Source: CAYSCZ01 sp964429655 (GTDB lineage Bacteria > Bacteroidota > Bacteroidia > Cytophagales > Cyclobacteriaceae). Taken from it: a DNA stretch of 64,000 nt. Both the position numbers and the translations under genes were made by a program. How positions within the stretch are numbered: position 1 is the stretch's first letter; each line of letters begins with the position of its first letter. The notes under the pieces are model-generated. The model saw only the letters and a program-made list of their open reading frames with translations, ran no database searches and had not been told where the DNA came from. The stretch covers positions 1-64,000 of the forward strand of contig CAYSCZ010000004.1 in assembly GCA_964429655.1 (NCBI GenBank). The letters run 5' to 3'. This document shows positions 54,953 to 63,258 of the stretch, piece after piece.

Positions 54953-55831
54953 TCATTTTTTTAATCTTTTTATTATTCTTTCCACACCGTTTAAATAAGA
55001 TGTTCCAAATAAATTAACATGAACCATCAGAGGATAAATATTATAGATATCGATCCTGTCCTCAAAGCCACCTTCAAGTGGGTAGGCTTCGTTATAGGCA
55101 TCATAAAATTTTAAATCAAAGCCTCCAAACAACCTTGTAAATGACAATTCAATCTCTCTATGTCCAAAATAGACAGCAGGGTCCACAATGAAAGGGTTAC
55201 CATCTGTTCCTACCATATAGTTACCTGACCATAGATCGCCATGCAACAAAGCCGGTGGTTCTTCGGGGAATATATCACCCAACTTTTTATAAATTTCTTT
55301 AAATGAATCCAGAAATGATTTAGAGATTAAACCATTGTAATAGGCTAATCCAATTTGGGGGTCTAACCGATTATTAATAAAAAAATCCATCCAATGATCT
55401 TCATATGCATTCTTTTGGGGCAATTTCCCAATATAATTATCATGATCAAGGCCAAACTTGTCATGGGTTATTTTGTGCAATAAAGCCAGATATCTTCCGA
55501 AATCTTCCCAAAATGAGGATTTTCGACCATACCTGGACACAAATTCTAACAATAAGTAATTCTTCTGATCCGCTCTACCATAACCTATGGCTTTCGGAAT
55601 AAAAGGATAGTTATCCCGAAGTAAATCGAGACCTTTAACCTCTTTTTGAAACATGTCATCGTCCTCAAACTCATTCCACTTTAGGAAAAATTCTCCTTCA
55701 CTTGTGAATAATTTCACTGTGTTGTTTATACATCCACCTCCAATAAATTGAAACTTTTTCAGTTTTATATCTTTTCCAAACTGATGAAAGAGCAGGGATT
55801 GGTAGAATTGATCGAAATTAACGTTAAACAT
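54953..55831 (-). CDS. Fructosamine-kinase-family protein
   Basis: 292 residues with an aminoglycoside-phosphotransferase/fructosamine-3-kinase fold. The catalytic loop LLHGDLWSGNYM and the following VDPAVYFGHREIELSFTRLFGGF are the family signature. Such enzymes phosphorylate fructosamines or ribulosamines on glycated proteins and so allow deglycation. Exact substrate unproven. It starts within the last 8 bases of the phosphatase gene upstream. Confidence 0.9.
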   Translation of the reverse strand: MFNVNFDQFYQSLLFHQFGKDIKLKKFQFIGGGCINNTVKLFTSEGEFFLKWNEFEDDDMFQKEVKGLDLLRDNYPFIPKAIGYGRADQKNYLLLEFVSRYGRKSSFWEDFGRYLALLHKITHDKFGLDHDNYIGKLPQKNAYEDHWMDFFINNRLDPQIGLAYYNGLISKSFLDSFKEIYKKLGDIFPEEPPALLHGDLWSGNYMVGTDGNPFIVDPAVYFGHREIELSFTRLFGGFDLKFYDAYNEAYPLEGGFEDRIDIYNIYPLMVHVNLFGTSYLNGVERIIKRLKK

Positions 55832-56303
55832 TGGATAGCTTATGTTCTTTTATCAAATAATCCAACAGGCTATCTGCCGACCTGTCTAAAATCCGGTAAA
55901 CATTTTCAAAACCATCCTCAGCACCAAAATAAGGATCAGGCACTTCCCTATCTCCAGACCCAGGATCAAAATCGCGCATAAGAAATAAGCTACTAATGGA
56001 ACCTCCGGCGACCTTTAGTATATTTTCACGATTGCTAAAATCCATGGCTATTACATAATCATAATCCTGTCCATCGCGCACACTAAACTGTCTCGCTTTG
56101 TGCGCTATTGGAATATGGTATTTATCCGCAATCAGGATTGTCCTGGGATCAGGAATTGATCCAAGATGATAATCAGATGTTCCCGCTGAATCAATAGAAA
56201 AATAATGCTCTAATCCCCTTTTCTGTACCTTTTCTTTGAATATAGCTTCTGCTAATGGCGACCTACAAATGTTACCTAAGCAAACAAACAAGACTTTAAT
56301 CAT
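55824..56303 (-). CDS. Low-molecular-weight protein-tyrosine-phosphatase
   Basis: 159 residues. The active-site loop CxxxxxR is C8-L-G-N-I-C-R14 in FVCLGNICRS, and the acid DPYFG motif lies near the C-terminus. The start is the ATG at 56303 (MIKVLFVCLGN); an upstream in-frame ATG at 56375 adds 24 residues that do not belong to the family. It overlaps the downstream fructosamine-kinase gene by 8 bases, so they are coupled. Protein substrate unknown. The neighbourhood does not look like a capsule/exopolysaccharide cluster. Confidence 0.92.
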   Translation of the reverse strand: MIKVLFVCLGNICRSPLAEAIFKEKVQKRGLEHYFSIDSAGTSDYHLGSIPDPRTILIADKYHIPIAHKARQFSVRDGQDYDYVIAMDFSNRENILKVAGGSISSLFLMRDFDPGSGDREVPDPYFGAEDGFENVYRILDRSADSLLDYLIKEHKLSNV

Positions 56304-56408
56304 TTTATTTAATTTTTTTCTACTCAGCTGGTTACCTTTTAGCATGCCAGAGTATATATAATTAACACATAGCACAAATTTTATTCATACACCTGTTTAA
56401 GAACAAAG

Positions 56409-56440
56409 AAAGCCTCCTTTTAGGGGGCTTTTCTTTTATT
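56409..56440 (+). terminator. Plus-strand terminator-like hairpin in a divergent gap
   Basis: The arms AAAGCCTCC (56409-56417) and GGGGGCTTT (56423-56431) pair over 9 bases (one U-G) and are followed by a T-rich tail to 56440. The wobble pair is allowed only in plus-strand RNA; on the minus strand it becomes a C-A mismatch. No plus-strand gene ends here. Confidence 0.45.
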
Positions 56441-56554
56441 GATACTTCAAATATAATCCACCGATTTTCCCGATTAGAAATTTCATGAAAATTTTAAGAA
56501 TTCTAAATAACAAATTAGCATACTAATCGTTTATTATTCACAAATAGAAATAAT

Positions 56555-56566
56555 TATCATATGATA
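56555..56566. promoter_or_regulatory. Palindrome upstream of the PerR-like gene, candidate operator
   Basis: TATCATATGATA is a perfect 12-base palindrome 4 bases before the ATG of the PerR-like gene. Flanking bases extend it imperfectly (ATTATCAT with ATGATATA). A+T-rich dyads of this kind are typical Fur-superfamily sites, but this sequence does not match a consensus exactly. Confidence 0.4.
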
Positions 56567-56570
56567 TATA

Positions 56571-57020
56571 ATGTCGATTGAGGAGCCCGGAAATATTTTA
56601 AAGGCCTATAACCTAAAAGTTACTCACCCAAGACTTACAGTGTTGAATATACTTTTAACCAGCGAAGATCATCCCTCTGCTGAAAAAATCTTCGATAAGA
56701 TTAAATTAAACAATCCGAGCATATCTTTAGGGACAGTTTACAGAGTGCTTGAAACTTTTGAACAACATGATATCATCAAAAGAGTGGCGACCAGAGGAAA
56801 TATCACCCGATATGAAATAAAGAAAGATACTCATTATCACATATATTGCAAAGACACCAATGATCTTATTGATTTTTATGATACGGAATTAGAAGAATTA
56901 CTTAAAAATTATTTCTCGGATAAGCGGATTGAAAATTTTGGTCTTGATGAGATCAAAATACTATTAAACGGAAAAAAATTAGACCAATCAAAGAAAACTT
57001 ATTACAAACCAAACAAATAA
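56571..57020 (+). CDS. PerR-like Fur-family regulator
   Basis: 149 residues of the Fur superfamily. The DNA-binding half has SLGTVYRVLETF. The regulatory-site residues are kept: H88, H90 and D101 in DTHYHIYC and LIDFYD. However, only one cysteine is present (C93), so the Cys4 structural-zinc site of PerR/Fur is absent. It is followed after 6 bases by a peroxiredoxin gene, the expected target of a peroxide sensor. A palindrome lies directly in front. The start ATG fits the family. A peroxide-responsive repressor of its own operon is the simplest reading. Confidence 0.85.
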   Translation: MSIEEPGNILKAYNLKVTHPRLTVLNILLTSEDHPSAEKIFDKIKLNNPSISLGTVYRVLETFEQHDIIKRVATRGNITRYEIKKDTHYHIYCKDTNDLIDFYDTELEELLKNYFSDKRIENFGLDEIKILLNGKKLDQSKKTYYKPNK

Positions 57021-57026
57021 ATACTT

Positions 57027-57656
57027 ATGTCACTAATAGGGAAAAATGCACCTTTATTCAAAGCTCCAGCTGTACTTAATGGAGAGGAAATCGTTGAAGA
57101 CTTCTCCTTGGAGCAGTACATTGGAAAAAAAGAAGTTATTTTCTTCTTTTATCCAAAAGATTTCACGTTCGTATGCCCCACAGAGATTCTGGCATTTCAG
57201 GAAAAGCTTGCTGATTTCGAAAAAAGAGGGGTGGCAGTTGTAGGAGCTTCAACTGATACTGAAGAGACACATCTGGCCTGGATCATGACACCTAAAGATA
57301 ATGGTGGAATAGAAGGTGTGACTTACCCCATGGTTGCAGATACAGCAAAAACGATTGCCAGTAACTTTGGTGTATTAGCCGGAGACTGGAATTATGACGA
57401 GGATGGAGAACTGGAGTTTGAAGGCGTTCCTGTTGCTTACAGAGGAACTTTCCTGATCGATAAACAAGGTATTGTGCGACATGAAACAATAAACGATCTT
57501 CCGCTGGGCAGAAATATCGACGAGATGATTAGGATAGTTGATGCATGGCACCATGTTGAAAAACATGGAGAAGTATGCCCTGCTAACTGGGAAGAAGGTC
57601 AAGATGCAATGCAAGCAACCAGAAAAGGCGTTGCTGAATATCTGGCATCACACTAG
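57027..57656 (+). CDS. Typical 2-Cys peroxiredoxin (AhpC/Prx1-like)
   Basis: Reduces hydrogen peroxide and organic peroxides using thiols. 209 residues. The peroxidatic cysteine is C50 in FTFVCPTE and the resolving cysteine C184 in EVCPANW, the eukaryote-like 2-Cys Prx arrangement. The acid/arginine contacts follow normally. It lies 6 bases behind the PerR-like gene, so probably a peroxide-induced operon. Confidence 0.95.
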   Translation: MSLIGKNAPLFKAPAVLNGEEIVEDFSLEQYIGKKEVIFFFYPKDFTFVCPTEILAFQEKLADFEKRGVAVVGASTDTEETHLAWIMTPKDNGGIEGVTYPMVADTAKTIASNFGVLAGDWNYDEDGELEFEGVPVAYRGTFLIDKQGIVRHETINDLPLGRNIDEMIRIVDAWHHVEKHGEVCPANWEEGQDAMQATRKGVAEYLASH

Positions 57657-57679
57657 TAAGCATAAAAAGGAATAATTTT

Positions 57680-57708
57680 ACCCTCCTACTTATCTGGGAG
57701 GGTTTTTT
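57680..57708 (+). terminator. Rho-independent terminator of the perR-like/prx operon
   Basis: ACCCTCC (57680-57686) and GGAGGGT (57697-57703) pair, followed by TTTTTT (57703-57708). It ends 5 bases before the rsgA ATG. Confidence 0.75.
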
Positions 57709-57713
57709 ATTTT

Positions 57714-58631
57714 ATGCGTAAAGGAGTAATTGTTAAGTCCACAGGTTCATGGTATGTAGTAAAAGACGAGGAAAAAAATTTCCTGAACGCCCGTATTCGC
57801 GGTAAATTCAGATTGGAAGACCGGAAAGTTACTAACCCGGTAGCAGTAGGTGATAAAGTATTAATAAAACAAGAAGCGGATAACACCTGGGTAATCTACG
57901 AGCTACTACCAAGACGCAACTACATCATCAGAAAATCACCAAAAAAAACTGGCCATTCCCATATATTATCCGCAAACATAGATCAGGCGGTACTGGTTGC
58001 CTCATTTAAAAAACCGAAAACATCATGGGGATTTATAGATCGTTTTTTGGTAACAGCAGAAGCTTACTCCATTCCCACCGTCTTGATTTTTAATAAATCT
58101 GATCTGATAAATAAATCAATTATTAACAAACTTCAATGTTTCTTTGATTACTATGAAAGCATAGGTTATCCAACGTTCCTGACAAGTTTTCGGGATTCTA
58201 TCGATGAAAGCATAATTAAAATATTTATTAATAAAGTGTCATTATTAGGAGGCCATTCGGGTGTTGGAAAATCTACTTTAATCAACAAACTAATTCCAAA
58301 AGCCCATCAGGTGGTAAATGAAATTTCGGGATATGCTGACAAAGGAATTCATACCACCACCTTCGCTGAGATGTTTCAATTGAATAATGACTCCTTTTTA
58401 ATTGACACACCCGGTATAAAAGAATTGGGCATCATCGACATTGAAAGCCACGAGTTGAATCATTTTTTTCCTGAGATGAGGCAACTATTCAATCAATGCA
58501 AGTATTACAATTGTACCCATATCCATGAGCCTGGGTGTGCAGTGATCAAAGCAGTAAAAAACGGTAAAATCCTGGAAGAGCGGTATAAAAGCTATTTAAG
58601 CATTGTCGAAGATCATGACAACCGTCGTTAA
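57714..58631 (+). CDS. rsgA: Ribosome small-subunit-dependent GTPase A
   Basis: Circularly permuted GTPase that helps late 30S maturation. 305 residues. Order G4-G1-G3: NKSD (127-130), GHSGVGKS (180-187), DTPG (231-234). The C-terminal zinc knuckle has C262, C267, H269 and C275 (CKYYNC-T-H-I-HEPGC). The N-terminal OB fold begins at KGVIVKSTGSWY. The start ATG is at 57714, immediately after the T run of an upstream terminator. Confidence 0.95.
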   Translation: MRKGVIVKSTGSWYVVKDEEKNFLNARIRGKFRLEDRKVTNPVAVGDKVLIKQEADNTWVIYELLPRRNYIIRKSPKKTGHSHILSANIDQAVLVASFKKPKTSWGFIDRFLVTAEAYSIPTVLIFNKSDLINKSIINKLQCFFDYYESIGYPTFLTSFRDSIDESIIKIFINKVSLLGGHSGVGKSTLINKLIPKAHQVVNEISGYADKGIHTTTFAEMFQLNNDSFLIDTPGIKELGIIDIESHELNHFFPEMRQLFNQCKYYNCTHIHEPGCAVIKAVKNGKILEERYKSYLSIVEDHDNRR

Positions 58632-58724
58632 ATTTGAATATTCTAAGATTTAAAAAGTTTAACTTTATCTCAGAATTTTACAGTTTTACACCATAAGTTC
58701 GTCTTAAGGAACGTTCAATGAATC

Positions 58725-59840
58725 ATGTGGATATTCATCCTGGCTTTTACTTTTCTATCCTATCCCACATTGGCACAGAAACTACTGTTCGATGAACCAG
58801 ACCAGCTTGAACTGGTAAAAAAAAGCTCGGATCACATTTACAACATGGAATTTGAGTTATCTCAAGTATACATCGATAGCTTAAGCGTTAAAATTCCAAA
58901 CCACCCAGTCAATCATTTACTAAAAGCTGTCTCTATAATGTACAGAGAGATGCCATTCAGCTATAATAGCCCTAACTTTCCAGATTTTGAAGAACACCTG
59001 ATCAAGGCAAAAAATAGTTCTGATATTTTGAGGGATGGCGATGACACTTATGTAGAAGGAGTTTATTTTGGTATAGCCAGTAGTGGGTTACTCGCTCAGT
59101 ACTACTCTGACGGCGGACAGTATTTCAAAGCATTAATTGAGGGAAGAAGTCTTTATTTTTTAATAAAGAAAGCTATGAAAATGGTTGAGGAAAATGATGT
59201 GTTTCATTTTCCGGTAGGTCTATACAACTACTTTAGAGAAGTATATCCTGAGCTCCATCCAATATATAAATCCTTTGTCTGGATTTTTAATAGGGGTGAC
59301 AGGAATTTGGGTCTAAAACAAATTGAACATTCTTGTGAAAAGGCAATTTTTTCCAGGGTAGAATCGCACCTTTATTACGCTTACATATTACTTCGTTATG
59401 AAAATAGACCTGAAAAAGCCATACGCTATTTGAAGGTATTACATTATGCCTATCCAAAAAACCCTTATTTCAGGGCAAAACTCACTGAAGGCTTAATACT
59501 CACGGAGCGATACATTGAAGCCGCTAAGCACATTGGGCCTTTAAAGGTTATGAATGATCCTTATTACAAAATGGCCGGATATATTATGCAGGGGATAATC
59601 TTTGAAAAGGATAAAAATCAATACAATCATGCAGTAAATGCTTATTCCGAAGGATTATCCGCATTTTACAGTGAAACAAAAGGCACCTATTACCGAAGCC
59701 TGGCTTATCTCGGATTAGGGAGAATATTTATGTTCAAAAAAGATGATGAGGTGGCTAAAGAGTACTTAAAGCTTACATTAAAATTTGCAGAAACAGCACC
59801 TGTAGAAGAAGAAGCGAAATCGTTACTTAAATTGTTGTAA
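58725..59840 (+). CDS. TPR-like secreted or periplasmic protein, unknown function
   Basis: 371 residues. The N-terminal signal peptide is about 18 residues (MWIFILAFTFLSYPTLAQ). The rest reads as tandem helical repeats of TPR type (YAYILLRYENRPEKAIRYLKVL, YRSLAYLGLGRIFMFKKDDEVAKEYLKL) with no catalytic motif. It likely acts as a periplasmic scaffold. The gene ends 1 base before a YigZ-family gene, so co-transcription is likely. Confidence 0.7.
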   Translation: MWIFILAFTFLSYPTLAQKLLFDEPDQLELVKKSSDHIYNMEFELSQVYIDSLSVKIPNHPVNHLLKAVSIMYREMPFSYNSPNFPDFEEHLIKAKNSSDILRDGDDTYVEGVYFGIASSGLLAQYYSDGGQYFKALIEGRSLYFLIKKAMKMVEENDVFHFPVGLYNYFREVYPELHPIYKSFVWIFNRGDRNLGLKQIEHSCEKAIFSRVESHLYYAYILLRYENRPEKAIRYLKVLHYAYPKNPYFRAKLTEGLILTERYIEAAKHIGPLKVMNDPYYKMAGYIMQGIIFEKDKNQYNHAVNAYSEGLSAFYSETKGTYYRSLAYLGLGRIFMFKKDDEVAKEYLKLTLKFAETAPVEEEAKSLLKLL

Positions 59841-59841
59841 T

Positions 59842-60441
59842 ATGGCTTGCTACAAAACCATTAAGACTCCATCAAAAGGTGACTACAAAGAGAAAGGAAG
59901 TAAATTTTTAGGCTTCGCTTTTCCCGTGTGTTCGGAGGAAGCTGTGAAAAATGAGCTACAGGAACTTAAAAAAAGCTACTACGATGCCAGGCATCATTGT
60001 TATGCCTTTAGACTTGGTAAGAAACAGGTTTATCAACGTTCCAATGATGATGGCGAACCCAACCACTCTGCGGGAGATCCTATACTAGGCCAGATAAAAT
60101 CTTTTGAATTAACCAACACACTGGTAGTTGTGGTGCGATACTTTGGTGGCACAAAACTTGGGGTCAGTGGATTAATCAATGCTTATAAAACTGCAGCAGC
60201 TGACGCACTTAAGCAAGCCAATATTATTAAAGAACAAATAACGCGGGAGATAAACGTGTCTTACCCTTATGATATTACCAATGAGGTGATGCGGCTTATC
60301 AAGGAAATGGACGCTAAAATAATATCACAGGAATTTAAGGAAATATGCTATCTATCCCTTGAAGTGCCCGAGGAACTGGAAAATCAGCTCAATAAAAAGA
60401 TTAAACTAATCGAAAGGCTCAATTTAATCATGCAAGATTAA
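59842..60441 (+). CDS. YigZ/IMPACT-family protein
   Basis: 199 residues of the UPF0029/IMPACT family, with the signature YYDARHHCYAFRLG and DDGEPNHSAGDPILGQ, VVVVRYFGGTKLGVSGLI and the C-terminal ferredoxin-like segment. Family members are linked to translation control (IMPACT) or unknown functions (YigZ). Cytoplasmic. It follows the TPR gene by 1 base. Confidence 0.92.
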   Translation: MACYKTIKTPSKGDYKEKGSKFLGFAFPVCSEEAVKNELQELKKSYYDARHHCYAFRLGKKQVYQRSNDDGEPNHSAGDPILGQIKSFELTNTLVVVVRYFGGTKLGVSGLINAYKTAAADALKQANIIKEQITREINVSYPYDITNEVMRLIKEMDAKIISQEFKEICYLSLEVPEELENQLNKKIKLIERLNLIMQD

Positions 60442-60544
60442 AACGCTTTAGCAGACACAATGATCAAAGCAAAAATCCAAGGCGATAACATCAATACGGT
60501 TGGTTTTTGGTCGTGGATTATAGGAATTTGATTAATAGTAAATA

Positions 60545-61141
60545 TTAATTCCTATTGTTTAACTCGTCCCTGATCTGAGCGGCTCTTTCGTAATCTTCTT
60601 TGGAAAGTGCTTGATTAAGTATCTCTTTTAGTCGCTCAGCTGAGAGATCTTTAAGTTTTTCTTCAAATGGTTTGTTTGATACGGATTTGGATTGTGTTTT
60701 TTCCAATTTACTCATTTCTTCCTCATGCTCATCGGTTAGCACTATACCCGCTTCGGAAAGTATAGGTTCGTAAGTAAATATTTCAACATTGAATCGTAAC
60801 CCAATGGCGATAGCATCGGAGGGTCGTGCGTCAATTTCAAGCACATCATCACCGTTGGCGCATAGAATTTTGGCAAAAAATACACCTTCCTTTAAGTCAG
60901 AAATAATGATCTCTTTAACGTCAAAATGAAACGAATCTGCAAATGATCTGAAGAGGTCGTGTGTCATTGGCCGGTTTGGTACTATTTTTTCAATTTCTAT
61001 TGCAATCGCCTGGGCTTCAAACATTCCAATAATTATCGGCAACCTTCTGTTTCCGTCTGTTTCACCCAATACCAATGCAAATGATCCTTGCTGGGATTGA
61101 CTGGATGACAGGCCTAATATTTCTAATTTAAGTTTATCCAC
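60545..61141 (-). CDS. Bifunctional nuclease-domain (DUF151) protein with UVR motif
   Basis: 198 residues. An N-terminal BFN/DUF151 domain (about 1-130) with LPIIIGMFEAQAIAIE and DARPSDAIAIGLR, followed by a linker and a UvrB/UvrC motif (about 160-196, ERAAQIRDEL). The start is GTG: a one-base overlap with the etfA stop (TAGTG). BFN proteins have been reported as nucleases or as partners in stress control; the function here is not clear. In Bacteroidota the order etfB-etfA-BFN looks conserved to me. Confidence 0.88.
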   Translation of the reverse strand: MDKLKLEILGLSSSQSQQGSFALVLGETDGNRRLPIIIGMFEAQAIAIEIEKIVPNRPMTHDLFRSFADSFHFDVKEIIISDLKEGVFFAKILCANGDDVLEIDARPSDAIAIGLRFNVEIFTYEPILSEAGIVLTDEHEEEMSKLEKTQSKSVSNKPFEEKLKDLSAERLKEILNQALSKEDYERAAQIRDELNNRN

Positions 61142-62097
61142 TAATTTAATTTCGCTTTTACAGCTTCAGTTAATTTTGGCAATATTTCAAAGGCGTCTCC
61201 TACGATACCATAATCTGCGGCTTTAAAAAAAGGCGCTTCAGCATCTTTATTGATTACAACTATCACTTTCGACGAGCTCACGCCTGCAAGATGTTGTATA
61301 GCACCCGATATTCCAACGGCTATGTAAAGATTAGGACTAACTTTTATGCCTGTTTGTCCTACATGCTCATGGTGAGGCCTCCATCCCATATCGGATACCG
61401 GTTTACTACATCCGGTAGCGGCACCAAGTACTTTAGCAAGATCTTTAACAACTCCCCAGTTCTCCGCGCTTTTTAATCCTCTTCCACCAGACACCACTAT
61501 TTCCGCTTCAGGTAGCAGCACATCACCCTCCGCTTTATCTTTTGATAATGTTTTTATTTTGAAATCAGAATCATTCATTTTTGGAGAAAATACTTCTACT
61601 TCCGCCTCACCACCAATCGTTTCAGGGGATAAGGTATTCTTTTTGATGGCAATAATCTTTTTCTCTGCCAATACTTTCACATACGAGTAAGCTTTACCGG
61701 TATAAATGCTTCTTTTTACTGAAAATCCATCAGAGGTGTCTGGTAAGCTCACAACATTGGAAACAAAAGCAGCGTCAATCTTTATTGATAACCGAGCAGC
61801 AACCGGATCACCTAATGAAGATTTTGCCAGTACTATGGTGTTTGCCGATATCTTATCGAGAATTTGCTTTAATGCAGAGGCATAAGCCTGTATGTTCTCT
61901 TCCAATAACCGCTCATCTCTACATACATAAACTTTTTTTGCACCATATCTCCCGATATTTTTTAAATCTTCATCTGATAAATCTGAAAATATGACAGCCT
62001 GAACATCCTGATCCATTTTATATCCATAGGAAACTGCTTCCAGTGATGAATGCTTTATTTTACCTTTATCTGCTTCTAAGAAAACAAGTACAGCCAT
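61141..62097 (-). CDS. etfA: Electron-transfer flavoprotein subunit alpha
   Basis: FAD-bearing subunit of the electron-transfer flavoprotein, which takes electrons from acyl-CoA dehydrogenases to the quinone pool. 318 residues. The C-terminal FAD-binding domain has GGRGLKSAENW, GATGCSKPVSDMGWRP, GQTGIKVSPNLYIAVGISGAIQHLAG and VINKDAEAPFF. The N-terminal domain is present. It lies 23 bases after etfB, with the BFN gene overlapping its stop. Confidence 0.95.
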   Translation of the reverse strand: MAVLVFLEADKGKIKHSSLEAVSYGYKMDQDVQAVIFSDLSDEDLKNIGRYGAKKVYVCRDERLLEENIQAYASALKQILDKISANTIVLAKSSLGDPVAARLSIKIDAAFVSNVVSLPDTSDGFSVKRSIYTGKAYSYVKVLAEKKIIAIKKNTLSPETIGGEAEVEVFSPKMNDSDFKIKTLSKDKAEGDVLLPEAEIVVSGGRGLKSAENWGVVKDLAKVLGAATGCSKPVSDMGWRPHHEHVGQTGIKVSPNLYIAVGISGAIQHLAGVSSSKVIVVINKDAEAPFFKAADYGIVGDAFEILPKLTEAVKAKLN

Positions 62098-62120
62098 ATA
62101 TATCCTAAGTTAATAATTGT

Positions 62121-62858
62121 TTAAAGTACTTTCGATTCATTTTTCAATAAATCTACTAATTCATCTACATTATCTGCATCTATCATTTTTACTTCACCTC
62201 GTGATGGAGGTAGTTGATACCTTTGGATTTCAGTATATACCTCATCAGTAAATGGGTCTAATACATTCAATGGTTTTTTCCTGGCTGACATAATACCCCG
62301 CATATTTGGTATTTTCCATTCTGCAATAGGTTCCTGACATCCGGCTATAAAAGGCAGCTCCAGCTCCATAATTTCTTTACCTCCTTCAATCTCCACCTCA
62401 ATTTTAGCTTTATCCCCTTCAATATTGAGGGCCATAACCGGTGATATGGATGGGATATTAAGCATCTCCCCTACCATACCATGTACCATCCCACCATTAA
62501 AATCAATGGATTCCCTACCCATCATTATCAGGTCATAATTACCTTGTTTGATCACTTCCGCAATCTGCTTAGCCACGAAATAGGAATCTGATGGAAAGGC
62601 GTTTATCCTTATAGCTTCATCAGCACCTATAGCCAATGCCTTTCTAATGGTCGGTTCAGTATCAGCTTCTCCAACATTTAAAACGGTTATTTTGCCACCC
62701 GCTGATTCTTTTAATTCTACGGCCCGTGCCAGAGCGTAATCATCATAAGGACCAATAATAAATTGGATAGAGGTGCTATCGAATTTAGTGTTATTTTCGA
62801 CAAATCTTATTTTTGAAGTAGTATCAGGTACGTGGGTTATGCAAACAAGGATATTCAT
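62121..62858 (-). CDS. etfB: Electron-transfer flavoprotein subunit beta
   Basis: Beta subunit of ETF, which binds AMP and docks on dehydrogenases. 245 residues. Signature segments include FIIGPYDDYALARAVELKE, MGRESIDFNGGMVHGMVGEML and a C-terminal tail. First gene of etfB-etfA-BFN on the minus strand. Confidence 0.95.
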   Translation of the reverse strand: MNILVCITHVPDTTSKIRFVENNTKFDSTSIQFIIGPYDDYALARAVELKESAGGKITVLNVGEADTEPTIRKALAIGADEAIRINAFPSDSYFVAKQIAEVIKQGNYDLIMMGRESIDFNGGMVHGMVGEMLNIPSISPVMALNIEGDKAKIEVEIEGGKEIMELELPFIAGCQEPIAEWKIPNMRGIMSARKKPLNVLDPFTDEVYTEIQRYQLPPSRGEVKMIDADNVDELVDLLKNESKVL

Positions 62859-62932
62859 TATTCAACTATTTTCGCCTTCAAAATCAGCGTGAAAATAAGC
62901 AATACCTTAAGTAAATAAAAATAAAGTATTCC

Positions 62933-63256
62933 ATGGCAATTGATAGGATTTACGAATTAATTAAACTTGAGAAACAGGACTCTAATGATCCTTTCCCGGT
63001 ATATGCTTTGGCACTTGAGTATGTCAAAACTAACAGAACAAAAGCTGAATCCTATTTTAACAAATTATTATTAAGCTTTCCAGACTATTTACCAACATAT
63101 TACTTAGCAGCAGAGTTTTTCATTGAAGAAGAGAAACCGGAGCTTGCTGAGGACATTTTTAAAAAAGGGATAACAGTAGCCAAGGCACAGAATAATCAAA
63201 AGACACTTGCCGAATTGCAAAATGCTTATCAAAATTTTTTATATGAAAATGAATAA
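62933..63256 (+). CDS. Small TPR-type protein
   Basis: 107 residues with TPR-like helices (DPFPVYALALEYVKTNRTKAESYFNKLLLSFP and PTYYLAAEFFIEEEKPELAEDIFKKGI) and no signal peptide, so cytoplasmic. It lies divergent from etfB with a 74-base gap and converges on the GH15 gene with a 2-base gap. Partner unknown. Confidence 0.8.
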   Translation: MAIDRIYELIKLEKQDSNDPFPVYALALEYVKTNRTKAESYFNKLLLSFPDYLPTYYLAAEFFIEEEKPELAEDIFKKGITVAKAQNNQKTLAELQNAYQNFLYENE

Positions 63257-63258
63257 TC

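Noticed and set aside
56304..56375. Upstream ATG for the tyrosine-phosphatase gene.
   Set aside because: It adds 24 residues without family similarity; the MIKVLFVCLGN start is conserved.
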